A DNA stretch of 64,000 bases from Tretioscincus oriximinensis (GCA_022410635.1 JAJVDF010000259.1:1351000-1414999); one strand, 5' to 3'; counted from the stretch's first letter, positions 49,860 through 62,989 are shown. The notes: a model not told the origin generated them from the letters alone. A program made the numbers and translations.

Positions 49860-50446
49860 GGATGTATACACATGATGGAAGTTGGGTCATCTATCCAAGC
49901 TCTACAAGTTCTGGGACTTGAAATATTCTGTGGAAGCTCATAATATGGAGTGCTGGACTTGATCACAGGATTGCTAGCAGAGAAAGCCATGCTTGGGCTG
50001 GCAGTCTCAGCTAAATGAACATTCCCTAGTGCAGGGTACTTCTCCTAGGAGCAATATGCCAGACACAACATGTCCACCCATCCAACATGTCATCATGGCA
50101 TGGAATTGTAAGGCTCTCTGGGGCCTCTTTTGGATCTTGCATCAGTTTCATTCACTAGGTAGGCAATTGCTAATCAAAGCAAAGAAAACTCTTTATGTTA
50201 CTTATATTCATTGGATTACAAAGGCCAGGATGTGGATGAATTATTTTTATGTTTGGTCCAACAGGTTTGATTTTGAAATTTCTTTGAATAGTGGTTTTTT
50301 GGGCTTGAACAGAATACTTTTGAATGCATTTACTAGATTCATTTGAACATGCCATTATTCCGTTTCAATTCCAGTGCTCATTTTGGACACTTGGTTTGAA
50401 CCCAAACTTTTCAAACACTTCTGTTTAAGTTAAAATGATATAACAA

Positions 50447-50844
50447 AAGCTGCATCCAAACAGCCGTAACTTACCTCTATGGGTTCCCTGCCACACTGAA
50501 TCACAGGCCTTAAGACTAGTTGCACTGGAATGACCCATTGCTCTGTGATTTCTGTTCACGGGGAAAGGGTGATTCAGCAGCGAAGCATTCCAGAGATCTG
50601 CTCCCATTAGAGAACTTCTGCAGCTGGGGGGGATGACCATGGAAAGCCGCACAAGACCAGGTGTCTAAATGTTGGGAGCTATGGTATTGTCATGCAGCAT
50701 GTCAGTGATTGCCATAGTGGTGTGATGCTGTCACACAAAAATGAGGTACATGTGGGTGGGTAGGCAATTGGCTATAGGCTATAGTTCACTATTACCTTAA
50801 AATTCGGGCTATAGCCAATTGTGCGGAGGCACCCAAAGTTAAAA
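50447..50844. mobile_element. DNA transposon remnant, copy of the 25628 family
   Basis: The left end gctgcatccaaacagccgta (then acttacctc) and right end gccaattgtgcggaggcacc match the 25628-26092 element. The right part also contains a small dyad (caattggctatag ... ctatagccaattg). Confidence 0.6.
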
Positions 50845-51745
50845 AAATTACTGAAACATAGATTGTTTTCTCATGGGCAGTATATTAATTGTGTGAAGCT
50901 AATTCCGTTGTCATAGGTTCTGCAAGCAAATGACTTTTGCAGTGTGAGGTTGGCTATTGAACTTGTGTTCATAACTAGCGTTTTTAAATTTATCTACTTT
51001 TTTACAAGGTATCTGTTTCTTCTACCTGTGATTCTTTAATAAACCATAATAAAGTTAGTTATATTGTAATTCAGAATATGAAATCCTGAATTTTCATCTA
51101 GAAGTTTTAGTTCATTTCTTTACAGAGACATAAGATACTATTCTCAGGATTCATATTAGGAGATCTCCACAAAATCACATTTAAAATATTGTATTACTGG
51201 TAATTAGACTAAATTTCCTACATAGATAAGCAAAATATCAATTTAATAGAGATAGTAAACTCTAAATGTAAAAGGATTTTCTTCATTAATTAATGCTATA
51301 AATGAAGCAATAAAAATATGATAGTTTGGGACTGTTAAAATTAAAATGCTTTTAATTTTAAGCTGCTTTTACATTTTTGCTAATTGTTCTCTCATTAATG
51401 TCATAATCATTTCTGCTTTTATGGTTTGTTTTTTCTTGCGTTTGTTTCATTGTTCCATCAATTGGTTGATGAGGAAAAAATGGAAACAAAAAATATATCA
51501 AAGTATCCAGAAAACCGATATGTTTATATAGTTTTCTCAGATGTTGTGTTTTAATTCTTTCTCAGCAAAGACAATCAAATGAGCAAACATAAATTATGTT
51601 ATATAGAATGGCGCTAAGGGATGTAGCTCAATTATTATTTGAAAATATACATTTTAATGAATAATAGTATCTCACTAATAAATAAAACAAAAAAGGTCTA
51701 GAGCAAGGGAAAGATAATCCTCTTCCTGTGAAAAAATGCACTAAA

Positions 51746-51747
<2 letters not shown>

Positions 51748-51794
<47 letters not shown>
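51748..51794. repeat. (ATT)n microsatellite
   Basis: About 15 uninterrupted ATT units. Confidence 0.95.
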
Positions 51795-51795
<1 letters not shown>

Positions 51796-52099
51796 AATCC
51801 TACTTTTCATATTTTGTACAATATACACTCATTGACACACAACTCAAATGTACACACCGACTTGTGAATATTTGTATTTGACATGTCTTTATCTAAAATG
51901 CATGTGCATGGGGCTGGGGGCATGTGTACATGGAAGATCTAGACCTGATTTGTGTGACAAACAATGAAATGTTTTGGTATAAATGTATTCATCTAATTCC
52001 TAAGTTTATAAAATAGTGGTTTGTGCGTACTGAATCCCAGTAACCATACATTTCATTTGAACCTGAAATGTTTCTCAAATTTAGGATTCTGTGATTACT

Positions 52100-52123
52100 T
52101 TTATTTACCTACCTACTTGCCTA

Positions 52124-52182
<59 letters not shown>

Positions 52183-52345
52183 TTATCTATACTTCCATAC
52201 TGCTCTACACCTGAAGATCTCAGAGCAGTTAACTATAAAAGCAAGACACACAATTAACATATTAAAAACATCAAGACTCAAAAGTAGGTAAGAGAAAGCT
52301 AATTCTTCAACCAAAGGGCAGGTTAAAGAGGCACATCATTAGAAG
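52100..52345 (-). mobile_element. LINE 3'-end fragment (L2-like), reverse, tail expanded to (TATC)n
   Basis: The tail position holds a (TATC)n array of ~17 units at 52124-52192, then actgctctacacctgaagat, ctcagagcagttaac, and caaagggcaggttaaagagg as in the other copies of this family. Confidence 0.7.
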
Positions 52346-53984
52346 AATATAAAGAATAAGAGGGCACAGTCTGTCTTTGATTGGCAAGGAAACACAGAGA
52401 TAAATGATCATTAAAAAGGAAGAATAAGGTTCTTTCTGTACATGCACTTATTCTGAAATGTATTTTCTGGAACAAGAATCTAATGACTACCATCTTGTTC
52501 AGTTTATGGCAGCCCCAAATTATACTTTGTCCACATTCTCCAAAATAGCCTGCATTATCATTACACTTCAATGGTATATGGGACTATAGAGGTATGTGAA
52601 CAGCATGTCCCTGTGACCAGTATGAATAACTTCATACTGAATTTATCCTTATCAATTTCAGTCCATGGGCCAAAAGTACAAAAATTATAATTCTTACTTT
52701 GGTAACATTACATTGCTCTTAAATATATATTTGTATAGGGACCTTCAGAAATTCAGTTGAATACACTTACAGTACAAAACTGGATTTTTTAAAAAATTGT
52801 GTCACGAAATTCTTAAGAGCCATAGGTCTTTTATTAATTCTTTATTTTGTTATAATTTTAATTCAGGTAAATTGTATCTGAAATATCTAAATTGACTATA
52901 GCTGGTCTTTGGGATTGCCCCTAATCTATTTCTAATATTATTATGTTACACTGGTTTGAGGCCTATAGCAGATCCTCCAAATATATTTGGTTGGGAGTTG
53001 GTTAATTCAATCATAAATACTCATGAAGGCTTCTCCAGGTTGATGGGAAATAATGGTGAAGGAAACAACCACAACAAAAATAACAGTGCCCATAAAGGGA
53101 GAAAATATTATCCCCTCAGTTGAAGGCCAAAGTGCAATAGTGAGGGTGCTGACACATCTCAGAGGAGAGTCCCCCCTCCCTCAATGCAGTACCTGCAGGA
53201 TCATCCGTGTGCACTGTACATGGCATCAGAATTAATGTGACACATTAAAACTGGGCATCACATGCCACACAGGGAGAGAAGAAGTGCTGTCTGGTTCCCA
53301 GTGCAATCAAAGCATTAAAACCACAGGGTGTTTTTAGGGTAAAAGGACAAGGGTGGTCAGACTCAGTTCCAGACTCCAATGGTCCCCAGTATAGTGCCCA
53401 TTCCAATGACCACCAGGATGGGTATGTGTTTGCATTGGTTACACCACCCTAACATTGGGCCTAATTGGAGGAGACATTTCTCCTGCTATCCTTATAAGTT
53501 AATACTCTGAACTGAGCTCAGTAGCAAATGGGCAGTTCTTTTAGGATGATTGTGATGTGTGTCCCACCAGGTGTGCCAGTTGGTAGCCTAGCTGCTTCAT
53601 TCTGCACCAACTGCAGTTTCCACACCATCTTCAGGGAAAACCCCACATAGAATGCACTATGTAATCTAATCTGGAAGTTAACTGAATATGATTTATTGTG
53701 GTCTGTTGTCTCTTTGCAAAAAGGCCTGCGGCTGGTGCACCCAACCATAGCTGGAAATAAGTACTTCTAGGTTATATTCTCATCTCCCATTTAGAACCTT
53801 GAAAATTCTCACATTTTTGTCTATTTTACCATCTTTTCCTGTGATTTTTGCCTTCTCTTTCATGGCTATTTTTGTGAAAGTTACAAAATAACAGACCTTA
53901 GAATATCTTTCTGTTTCCTCCTGAGCTTCTATGGGAGGAATGCCTACTATGGGTTGAGGCCTTGTGCCTAACCCAAAGGAAGAA

Positions 53985-54282
53985 AAACTAGGTTCTTATC
54001 CTCTGCTTTTATCACCTTTCAAAGGTACTGAAAGTAGCTTACAAGGGTATTTTGCCTGAAGGCTTACATTCTATCTTCCACACCAGGCCGTGGTGGTTCC
54101 CATTTATCTACTTGCAGTCACTTGCAAGTTCTTGTAATTCTTGCTTTCAAATAGCTGGGTTAGATAGAGCTACAGGCTAGCAGATGGTGCTCACCCCTCC
54201 CCATGTCTGACACAAGGCTTCAAAACACAATCTCCCAGATGAGAGACCATCTCCTTAGCGACTGAGCCATTCGTGTCTCCAC
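53985..54282 (-). mobile_element. tRNA-headed SINE (family 2), reverse, full length
   Basis: Best complete copy. In reverse complement: head atggctcagtcgctaagg, gagatggtctctcatctggg, gattgtgttttgaagcc (B box), body ggggaggggtgagcacc, ctgtagctctatctaacc, tagataaatgggaaccacca, and tail taagctactttcagtacc. Length ~298 bp. Confidence 0.9.
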
Positions 54283-54424
54283 TATGCTCAGAGAAAGACT
54301 CCTTCTCAGGTTAACCAAATGCCCTGACTTTTAAAAGAGAGGAGACTTAAGAAAAATTAATAGTAAAAAGGGTCTTTATTAAAGAGAGAAATTGTCTCAT
54401 TGAAATGTAATTTCTATGTGAATG

Positions 54425-54690
54425 ATAATAACGGATGTGACTAGCTTTAAGAGCAGATTAGACATGTTCATGGACTCCAAAGTTCATGGATGTCTTGATG
54501 GTGTCTCTGAGATGGAGCAACAGGCAGGATTCCTGAATTGCCATTTGCAGGGCGCCTAGAACAGGTGAAGATTTTGCCTTCTTCTGTTCCAGACTGCCCA
54601 GGTGCAATTGGTGGGGCACTGTGTGTGACAGAATGCTGGACTAGAAGGGCTCTGGCCTGATTCAGCAGGGCTTCTCATGTTCTTACAAGG
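54425..54690 (+). mobile_element. CR1 LINE 3' end
   Basis: ctagctttaagagcagatta, gacatgttcatggactcc, ggcaggattcctgaattgcc, gaatgctggactagaagggc, cctgattcagcagggcttc, then catgttctta. Closely related to the 35585 and 10059 copies. Confidence 0.85.
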
Positions 54691-55274
54691 ATGAATTTGT
54701 TAATCAACACTAAAGCTACCAGCTTTCCAATTCATCCCAGTAACTAGAAGGAAGGGAAAACCTTAAAACAGAAACGATGTTAGAATGGAAGCGTCCATGG
54801 TCAGTTTCAATTTCATTTGATGCAGCTTGGGAATTATTACACAATGTCCCAGAGTTTTTCTTTGATCCTAAATATTCAGATATATTTAAGAAGTCCATCT
54901 TAAAATTGCTCATCATCAGGGATTATTCTAATGAATAATGATGGGAACAGATTAATAAATCATCAATAAAAAAGAGAACAGCTGCCAGGTGACAAGGTCT
55001 TAGTCATCAGTTGTCTTTCATATTTCCATAAGTTAGATCCTCTAAAGTTGAATATCATACCTATAGCCAAAAGCTAAGGTTCAAATATGTTTTATGGACT
55101 GCAGTATAATAGCCCCCAAACAAGCAAGGGAGGTAGATATTTAACAGCACCTCTCAACTCCCCTCCCTCATGTAGTTTTCAGATCCCACATATCTCCAAA
55201 ACAAAAAAATATATCCCTTACTGTTTTGTCTTGTCTGAAGGTACATGGGTTGGATATCACAAGGTAATTGCATA

Positions 55275-55730
55275 TTTTCATAGAATCATAGAGTTGGAAG
55301 GGACTTCCAGGGCCCATAGGGTCCAACCCCCTATTTAATGCATGATTCATTAAACCATCCCAGACAGATGGCTGTCCAGCTACTGTTTGAACACTTCCAG
55401 CAAAGGAGAACCCATCGTGTCCTGTGGCAATCTATTGCACTGATTAATCACCCATATTGTCAGAATGTTTACTCCTTATATCTGGTCTAAATCTACTTCC
55501 TCACAGTTTCAACCCATTGTTCTTAATTCTTCCATGTGCCAATTAAAATAATGCTGATCCCCCTGCTCTGTGGCAGCCCTTTAGATATTTTAGGCAGCTT
55601 TCAGGTCGCCTCTCGGCCTTCTCTTTTGCAGACTAAACATCCCTAGATCCTTTAACCATTCCTCATTGGTTTCCAGACCATTCACCATTGATCTGCTCTA
55701 ATTTATCAATGTCCCTTTTAGATTATTCCA
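55275..55730 (-). mobile_element. CR1 LINE 3' end, reverse
   Basis: Starts atagaatcatagagttggaa, gggacttccagggcccatag, the classic complement of a CR1 3' terminus, and continues through ccatcccagacagatgg, ttgcagactaaacatcccta and gatctgctctaatttatc. It is the antisense of the region seen in sense at 1500-2120, but a different subfamily. Confidence 0.92.
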
Positions 55731-56931
55731 AGCTGGCAAATGAACATGCCAATAAATTTCATTCAGAAGCATTATAGTCCTTTATCCTGTTATTTCACCC
55801 TATATGAACATGGAGTGTCCAGAAAGGTTGGGACTTTCCTCATTTCATGTGAACCTGTAGAAGGGGTGCCCCAGAGCACTTTCTAGTACAGTAAAATTTC
55901 CTGTGTAGAAAGGAACTCTCAGATGTTGGAATGTTTTTTAGAATTACAATAATTTATTCTGCAAAGATGGTCACTGTAAAGGCACATTCACTCTACCTAG
56001 GGCTGGCATATTTCAAATAAAAAGGTGTTATTTCAAACATTCCTATAACATCCCACCCCAACCTCAGTCCAGTCCTGCCCTGCCACTATCCAACATATTC
56101 CAAACACCACTTCACCCTTACTTCTGCAAGCTATATTTTACTTTTTTGAGCTCAGATGTCACTGTAAAATCATGGATTGTTTGTAAAATCCATGACATAT
56201 GTCTATCTTAGTTATGCCAAAATAATAACTCTTAATTTTTCCATATAAATGCAAACTAATTCAGGCTCTTATGTTTGAACATGATATCATGCCTATGGGA
56301 AGTTTTTTTTAACACAATTTAAAAGTTTGCAAAAAAAAATTCCTATAAAATTACTCTGATCTAGCATATTACAACCTGTTGTAGGTACAATACTGACTTA
56401 GAAGAGAAGATTGCATTTAGCATACACACGAGATCTTTACATGAACTTAATATGCAGTTATCTACTTAGCAGTTGCATCTTACTTTGAATACCCTGAAGA
56501 AGTACATATGGAAAGTTCCATTTCATCAAAACTTATATGAATTCGGTTCCTATCCATAATGAAATACCACCTTTTAGATAATGGTTTCATCATATTATCC
56601 TGTCGCCCATTAACTTGCCTTGTGGAAACACAGTGGAGTTAAATATAATTAGTGTTCTGTGCTAAAAAATAGTTTCTGAGTGCAAGATCTGTATAAATGA
56701 AATGTTTTTAACATTCTGTGTTGCCCTATAGATATAGTAAACTGACAACCGTTTATCTTTTCACTACCACGTGGTCTGATTTCATGACTATTTTATAAGG
56801 TGTATTTTTCAAATTATTTTACACAGTATTTCTGTGTAATATCCCTGTAAATCAGGGATATAAAGCCTTGTTTACACAGGCCTCAGAAATGTTTTTAAGG
56901 GATCTTTTAAAATGCAGGTAATGTGTTGTAC

Positions 56932-57144
56932 TAGGCTGACCAGATGACCCCTTTTCGGGGGTGGTGGTGTTGAAAACCCATTTTTGGGGTGCCTCCCAGT
57001 TTTTTCTGAGGAAAAGTTTTTCAAAAAAAANTTTTTTTNAATTTGTTTTGTTTTTTAATTTTTTTTTCCTCAGAAGAAAACAGGAGGCACCCCAAAAATG
57101 GGTTTTCAACCCCCCTCCCCCAAAGGGGTCATCTGGTCAGCCTA
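56932..57144. mobile_element. Palindromic TAGGCTGAC MITE, second copy
   Basis: taggctgaccagatgacccc at the left and ggggtcatctggtcagccta at the right are exact complements; ttttggggtgcctcccag pairs with aggaggcaccccaaaa. Flanks tgttgtac and gttgtaac share gttgta, an eroded 8-bp duplication. The centre contains two unresolved bases in homopolymers. Confidence 0.88.
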
Positions 57145-57269
57145 GTTGTAACAGATCCCTAAAACTCATTACTCATTACTGAGTATGTGCAAAGAGGCCC
57201 TAAGTAAGAGATACTTCAGAAGTGAAAGATAGTGATAAACAGGATATTGACATTAGTTGTGTTACTTAC

Positions 57270-57318
57270 AGTATTTATTTATTTACATTTTTATACTGCC
57301 CTATACCCAAAGGTCTCT
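57270..57318 (-). mobile_element. LINE 3'-end stub (L2-like), reverse
   Basis: tatttatttatttacattt, then tactgccctatacccaaagg and tctctt, after which similarity stops. Confidence 0.55.
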
Positions 57319-57878
57319 TGAACCAATCAGGATATACTTGAAGATTATGTTCATGGACTTTTTTTTATAAGCTCATATTGTCGACATCCTGACCACAAAT
57401 GCTATAGTATGGAGTGGCTGAGGAGAGGATTTTAATACGATATCACCATTAATAAGGGAAATAAAAGAACATAAAATTAGAAGGAAAATTGAAAACATTA
57501 TTGTATCACTCTATTAAATTCTCAGTTTTCCAGGATCCATAATTGCAAAATGAGGTTACAAAAATAGCAGTCGTGATATGTGGAAGCAGAAATATTTTTA
57601 TTTATATTTTGCACAGGAGGCATATTCAAGCTAGGAACAGTGATACTAGTATTTGTTTACTCTTGTTTATTTTGTATCACTCAATTTAAATAGTAACCTT
57701 CTGTGTAAAAAGCTCCATAATATACTTTTAGACTACCTTTCTTCTTTGTTTGGGTACACAATACTGTTGGAAAGTAATTACTTTTATACTCCTTGATATA
57801 CAAACGAATTGTCAATTGAAATGAATTCTTGTTAGACTGTATTATCTGATATGTGTTTTTGTTTGTTTTCTTAACTAG

Positions 57879-57956
57879 TGAAAAAGGCCATAGATTTTAA
57901 ATCTAGAGGATTTAAATTGTTTCCAGGGAAAGACAACAGCAACAAGTTTTCTATCT
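57879..57956 (+). CDS. CSMD3: CSMD3 internal exon: short basic segment before a sushi domain
   Basis: The exon encodes 25 whole codons: KKAIDFKSRGFKLFPG, then KDNSNKFSI. The acceptor is tttgttttcttaactag and the donor is the near-consensus t|gtgagt. Two bases (TG) close the Val codon opened at 40584, and one base (T) is left for the next exon, so this exon is also phase 1 at both ends and 78 bp long. The FKSRGFKLFPGKDN segment is the feature that best separates CSMD3 from CSMD1, which as I recall has a VKLMPSKDN-type sequence here. In the family this piece leads directly into a sushi (complement control protein) domain starting with a CPDPG motif. That next exon is not found before the window ends, so the following intron exceeds 6 kb. 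Sequence identity to the remembered mammalian protein looks essentially complete. Confidence 0.93.
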
Positions 57957-60900
57957 GTGAGTGTACTCATTTTTGTTACTCTTTCTAGTGCAAGAGTGAA
58001 GTTTGTGGTGTCTGTGTTGTTTGTGTGTGTTTTCAATATTGTTGACCTATTTGACTGTTTAACTGTATTGAATATTTCTTCTACATTATGCATGGACAAT
58101 GTTGAAATGTAGCTGTACTCTGAAGACAGACTTCTTCCAAATCTCTGGCACTAGAATATATTTCCTTAATTGTATAAATTCAAAATTTGGTCTTAATATG
58201 TCCACAAATGAACGTTTTTCTCTTTAAGAGTTAAGCAATACAAATATTCATTAAATGCCTTCCAAATGTATCTACACAGATTTTCTTTACAGTGACAATG
58301 GGTGATTCTGTGTTGGCTGCTATTATCCAACTAGTAAACATACTAGGAATTTCCCTTGCATATTTTGATGCACTCTAAGGGATTTCCGTCATGGAGCATA
58401 TCTTATTTCTAGATATTGTACCTCTTTTATTTTAGCATTTTTTGTAATTAATATAGTGGTTTGTTTCAAATGTTCTGTCATTATTCAATCTTTTATCATA
58501 TGTGCTGGTTTGTACTTTTGGGAATCTTCTATCCCATGTTGGGAACCATTTCTTTGGACTGCACCAGGATTGGAAAGGTGGCTTCAGAATCACCCAATGG
58601 AAGTCAATACTTGAAGGGTTTTTTATATATATATATTTTATTACTGGAAGTAAGGCAGATTTCAACATTATACCTTTAAATTCGAATACAGCTACACCTC
58701 TGCTTATTCCTGTTCACTGGGTCTTGTGAGAAATGAAGTGTCTCATTAAGATGCAGAAATCTCAAAGTTCCTTGTGTGAGTTGTAATGAGTGCTCCAAAA
58801 AGGTGCTTGATTCAAAACCTTGCTGTACAATGACATGCCACAACTTTAATGTGCCTTACAGATATCTTTTGAGACAAGTAATCAGCTATTAGTCAATAAA
58901 CCTTGGCAAAGATTCCAAGGTTATGTTTCTTCTTTCGCACCTTAACTGCATTTTGTGAAAATAAGTGATAATGGGAACCTAGCTTTTCTAGCTGATATTA
59001 CCTTTTCCCATACTAATACAGGAGTGAAAAATTGTTTCTGTTCAGGTTCATTCATTTTTGTTTTGACCCAGCTCTAGATTATACTGTATGGAAACATCAA
59101 AGACATGAGAATTTTTTTCAACAGTTTGAGAATCTGCAAGACCTACTCCTGCATCTAGACAATTTATGATTAAATTAAAAATCATGGGTTCTAATATTGA
59201 ACCTTGGGGGACCTGACGTTTCATCACTCTTCACCCTGGGAATTAAAAAGTGCTTCAATTGATAAGCATAAATGCTTCTGCAGGTCCTGGCACTTCTATA
59301 CAAACATCTGGGAGTGACATTTCGGTCCCAATGGCAGATATTTTATTAAGACGGGTTATTGTTACTCTTTCTGGACCTTTCAGATTTGAAACCTAAAATT
59401 TTATTACTGCTTATTAAGTGATGGCAGTGCTTAAGGAAACACTGATCTGCAATAGCAGAATGCTGTGTATACATTAGCTGCTTTCTGTGCTAATAAAATT
59501 TGAACCACAAAACTTTATAATTTACACCTGTGTCTGTTTCGTTGAGCACAGAAAGTGACCATGTAGTGATGTGAAGAAGTTTAGAAATGCTGTTTGCTTT
59601 GAGTAGAACTGGATATTTCTTGCTGTAGTTTGAATTTGAACTTTTCCTTCCAACTAGTTTGAATCGGTTTGGGATGATTAAAGAGAGCAAGAGAAAGAAA
59701 ATCCTTTAAAGAAGAAAAAAAAAACCAAAATAATACCACATGGTTCAACTGATTTGCTAGCATTTCCCTAGTTCAAATTCAAAACTAATCTCACAACTTG
59801 TCAGGATATTCACTTCAAATCTGAACCACCTGAGCCCTTGGTTTGTGTCAAACTTAACCACATTTTATTAGCATATGCGACAAACCTTTAGACACAGATT
59901 TGTCTGTCTTCTGTGCTTAGTAAAATATGAATGCAGAAAGATACTTGTTTAGTGGAATGCAAAAGCAAGGGAGAGCTTTCTTAGCTCCTCCTACCACTTT
60001 GCTGTTAAAACTTTACAGTGAGCACTCAAAGGACACATGTCACATGGACATACATTTCTTGTACCCCAGGATCATTCTCACAATGGTGCAACAGAGGCAC
60101 ACAAAAGAATAGGTGTGGGATTCATGACATCACAATAGACCAATGTAGGTCATTCCTATGTTGACTGTGGAGTGAAGGGGACTAAAACAAAAAAATCTTA
60201 ATAAAGATCATGGAAATGGCCATATGGCTTAGAAAAGGAAGCCTTGTTAGAGTGGAGCAGCTTATGAAATAAGTGTAATCTTTATGCATAACTGTGTGTA
60301 CTAACATTGCATTGAGATTCCTTTTTACCTACACCAAACACTGTTGAGTGAGTTTATATAGTTGGAGCTGGTTTCACAGATGTGACATGGGTAGAGTTAC
60401 ACAGGAAGAAGAGGCCAGGAAAGCTAAATCTTAAAAACAGAGAAGACAGTACAATAATTAATGATGTAATATTCTTGCTCTGTTTTTCCATGTGACCTGC
60501 AAAACTTTCCTCTAAGAAGATGCATTGTCATAGATTTTTACTATCAGGTGTCCTAGCTGTTCATGTTTTGTTCAGAGTATATAAAATGTTTTAATAGATT
60601 TTCTTTTAAAAAAATCAAAGTGTATTACTAGCCTGCATAGCTTCGAATCTTCAATTGTAAATTGTATAATTTTCTTCTACTGTGACACAAAGGCTTCCCA
60701 ACTTTGTTCTAGAAAATGGAGATTCCACGAATTACATTTTTGTACTTTATAAATTAAAAGCATCAATTTCTCAGTGGAAAAACAGATTATATTCCCTGTG
60801 TCTTACTGTTGATGATTTGTTACATAGATGAGAATTTAGTATATTAAGGTTTTTACATTTTGAAAGTTCTTAAGAAAGAAGACAAAATATGGCCCCATCC

Positions 60901-62989
60901 AGAGAGGGGAATTTTAGAACCATGGCAACTGCTCATCTCCTTATGGTGCCATGTGTATGCTCCTTTCTCAGACTCCGACCACGTGCATTGATAACTATAG
61001 CCCAGGACCGTAGGCACATAGGTAGATACAGGCCTTCATTTGTATTATGGGGGAAAAATATCCAGAGTGCTTTGCAATTTCTTTTCCACTCTATAGTTTA
61101 TAGCAATAGATTAGGGTTTTATAGTGTTGACCATGGCAAGGTTTTCATCAAATTATGGAGCAACCCCTGCAAAGTGATTTTCCCATGGTGCTCAGCTCCT
61201 ATGGCTCTAAAAATGTGCTGCAGGATCAAGCCTTTGTTACTTCTTTTCATACCTGTTGCTATCATCCACACCTGTGTAGTGGAAATGATATTTAAGTACA
61301 TTGATTTCCAAAGTTTTTACATATCTAAAAATTGACAGAAATGCAGTTAATATAAGAAACTACTTTCTCATGAGGAAATATTAAATAATATAGATAATGC
61401 AACTGAACAGCGAGAGTAGCACTTGAATGTATTTGAAAATAACATCCAGTTTTGAAGTTGTGGAACTTAATAAAGTCATTGGAATCTATTATTTCTAATT
61501 ATTCTCCTCCATTAATATCAAAAAGTATTTAGGAAAAAAATCTGTTGACTTCAGAACATAAACCACATCCATAATGGTTTCAAATTTAATACGGATTGGT
61601 CATTCTAATTTTACTAACAAATTAGCAAGATATTTTAAAAGTCAGTATGGTTAATTTGTTTGCATAAAGATGCTATATTTGACATGAAATATCTGTTTTC
61701 ATATATTAATGTTCCTTGATTGCTTGAACACTGAACAATGTATGGAAGAATAATCAAAACATCCTTAAGTCAACATGCAGTTGTGCTATGGAAAATTGTC
61801 AGTTTTTGTTTTTATCTTTTTACCACATTTCAATCAAAATATAATAAAAGAAATACACAAGTAAAAAACAGAAGTCTTGAACAGCAAATTTATAGCTTGC
61901 CAATAGTTACACACACACAATTTCAGTTTTAAACCTCTGAGGGAAGAACATAGACTGGCAAATCCAAATCTTCTGTTTTGCATTTTTGATCAAAATACTT
62001 GAATTCTGTTTTCTGTAATTCATAGATGTAATTCAAATTTGTTGCTCAAAATGCAGACTAGCAATGAGTCAGTAAATAAGCATGATAACTCAAAATGTGA
62101 TGACTTACAACAGAAAGATGGAATCAAGATGTCTTATAAAACAATGACACTCTTTAGTTCTTTTACAATGCTATTCTGACATGCACTCTTAATTGATCTT
62201 CAGTTCTGAAGAACTGGAGTAAGGCCCCTCCACATGACATGTAAAAAATCACAATGTTTTTTAAATCTGAACCAACCCAATTGAAAGCCCAACCATATGT
62301 ACTCCAAACTTTTGCAAATAAACTATTAAAGAATCTCTAAATTTGTGTGGAACAGATAAGACAATTAACCAGGAAATAAATACTGAGCATGCTCAGTATC
62401 CGATTCTCCATTGTTTTCTGCTAGCATCTTTTCACGATATCCTGGTATGAGCAAAGGGACAAAGGACCTTTTTTCCAGATGCTTTGCAAAAACTCCTTTG
62501 ACACATGGAGCAGAGACATCCTGATGATACTACCATCATGGCAAGAAAACCTCACATGGCTGCAGTCCAAATCAATGGAAAAACTTTTCTCCCCCTCCCC
62601 CCAATGTAGTCCAGTTCCTCAGGATTGAAGATGGATTAAAAGTACATGTCAGAAGAGCACCTAAGAGTATGAGAAGAGGATATTGAGTTATTTATATTTT
62701 AGAGGCCAGGATAGCTGTTTGCCACTGCCTGCACATATCTTCTGGGTCAATCTACCACCAAGGAATGCAAGGGATACCATTTCAAATTGGTTTTCTTTTG
62801 GAAAGGCTTTGGCACTATTTTTCTGTACAAGTTCCCCTCTTATACTTTCTAGTAGACCTAAATGAACATTATATTCAAATTTTTCACACAGTGGAAATTT
62901 CCAAACAAATTTTGCATAGTAGGTTGTTTTGGAAAACTAGCAGCAGCAATAGATAAATCTCAGAGATGAACTGATTGACCATCTGAAGG

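Larger units (their letters stand above)
40585..57878 (+). other. CSMD3: CSMD3 intron, 17,294 bp
   Basis: Runs from donor gtattg to acceptor ttaactag and interrupts a Val codon after its first base. Repeats inside it are listed separately. Stretches with no recognised feature: 40585-40965, 41350-42300, 42810-43480, 44155-45885, 46390-47215, 47695-48860, 49865-50445, 50860-51740, 52350-53980, 54695-55270, 55735-56930 and 57320-57878. Confidence 0.85.

Noticed and set aside
52091..52291. Tyr/Leu/Ser-rich repetitive protein frames
   Set aside because: Translation of the (TATC)n microsatellite only.
60889..61335. 148-codon open frame
   Set aside because: No recognisable domain, no flanking splice or promoter signals, and composition like the surrounding intron; chance open frame.
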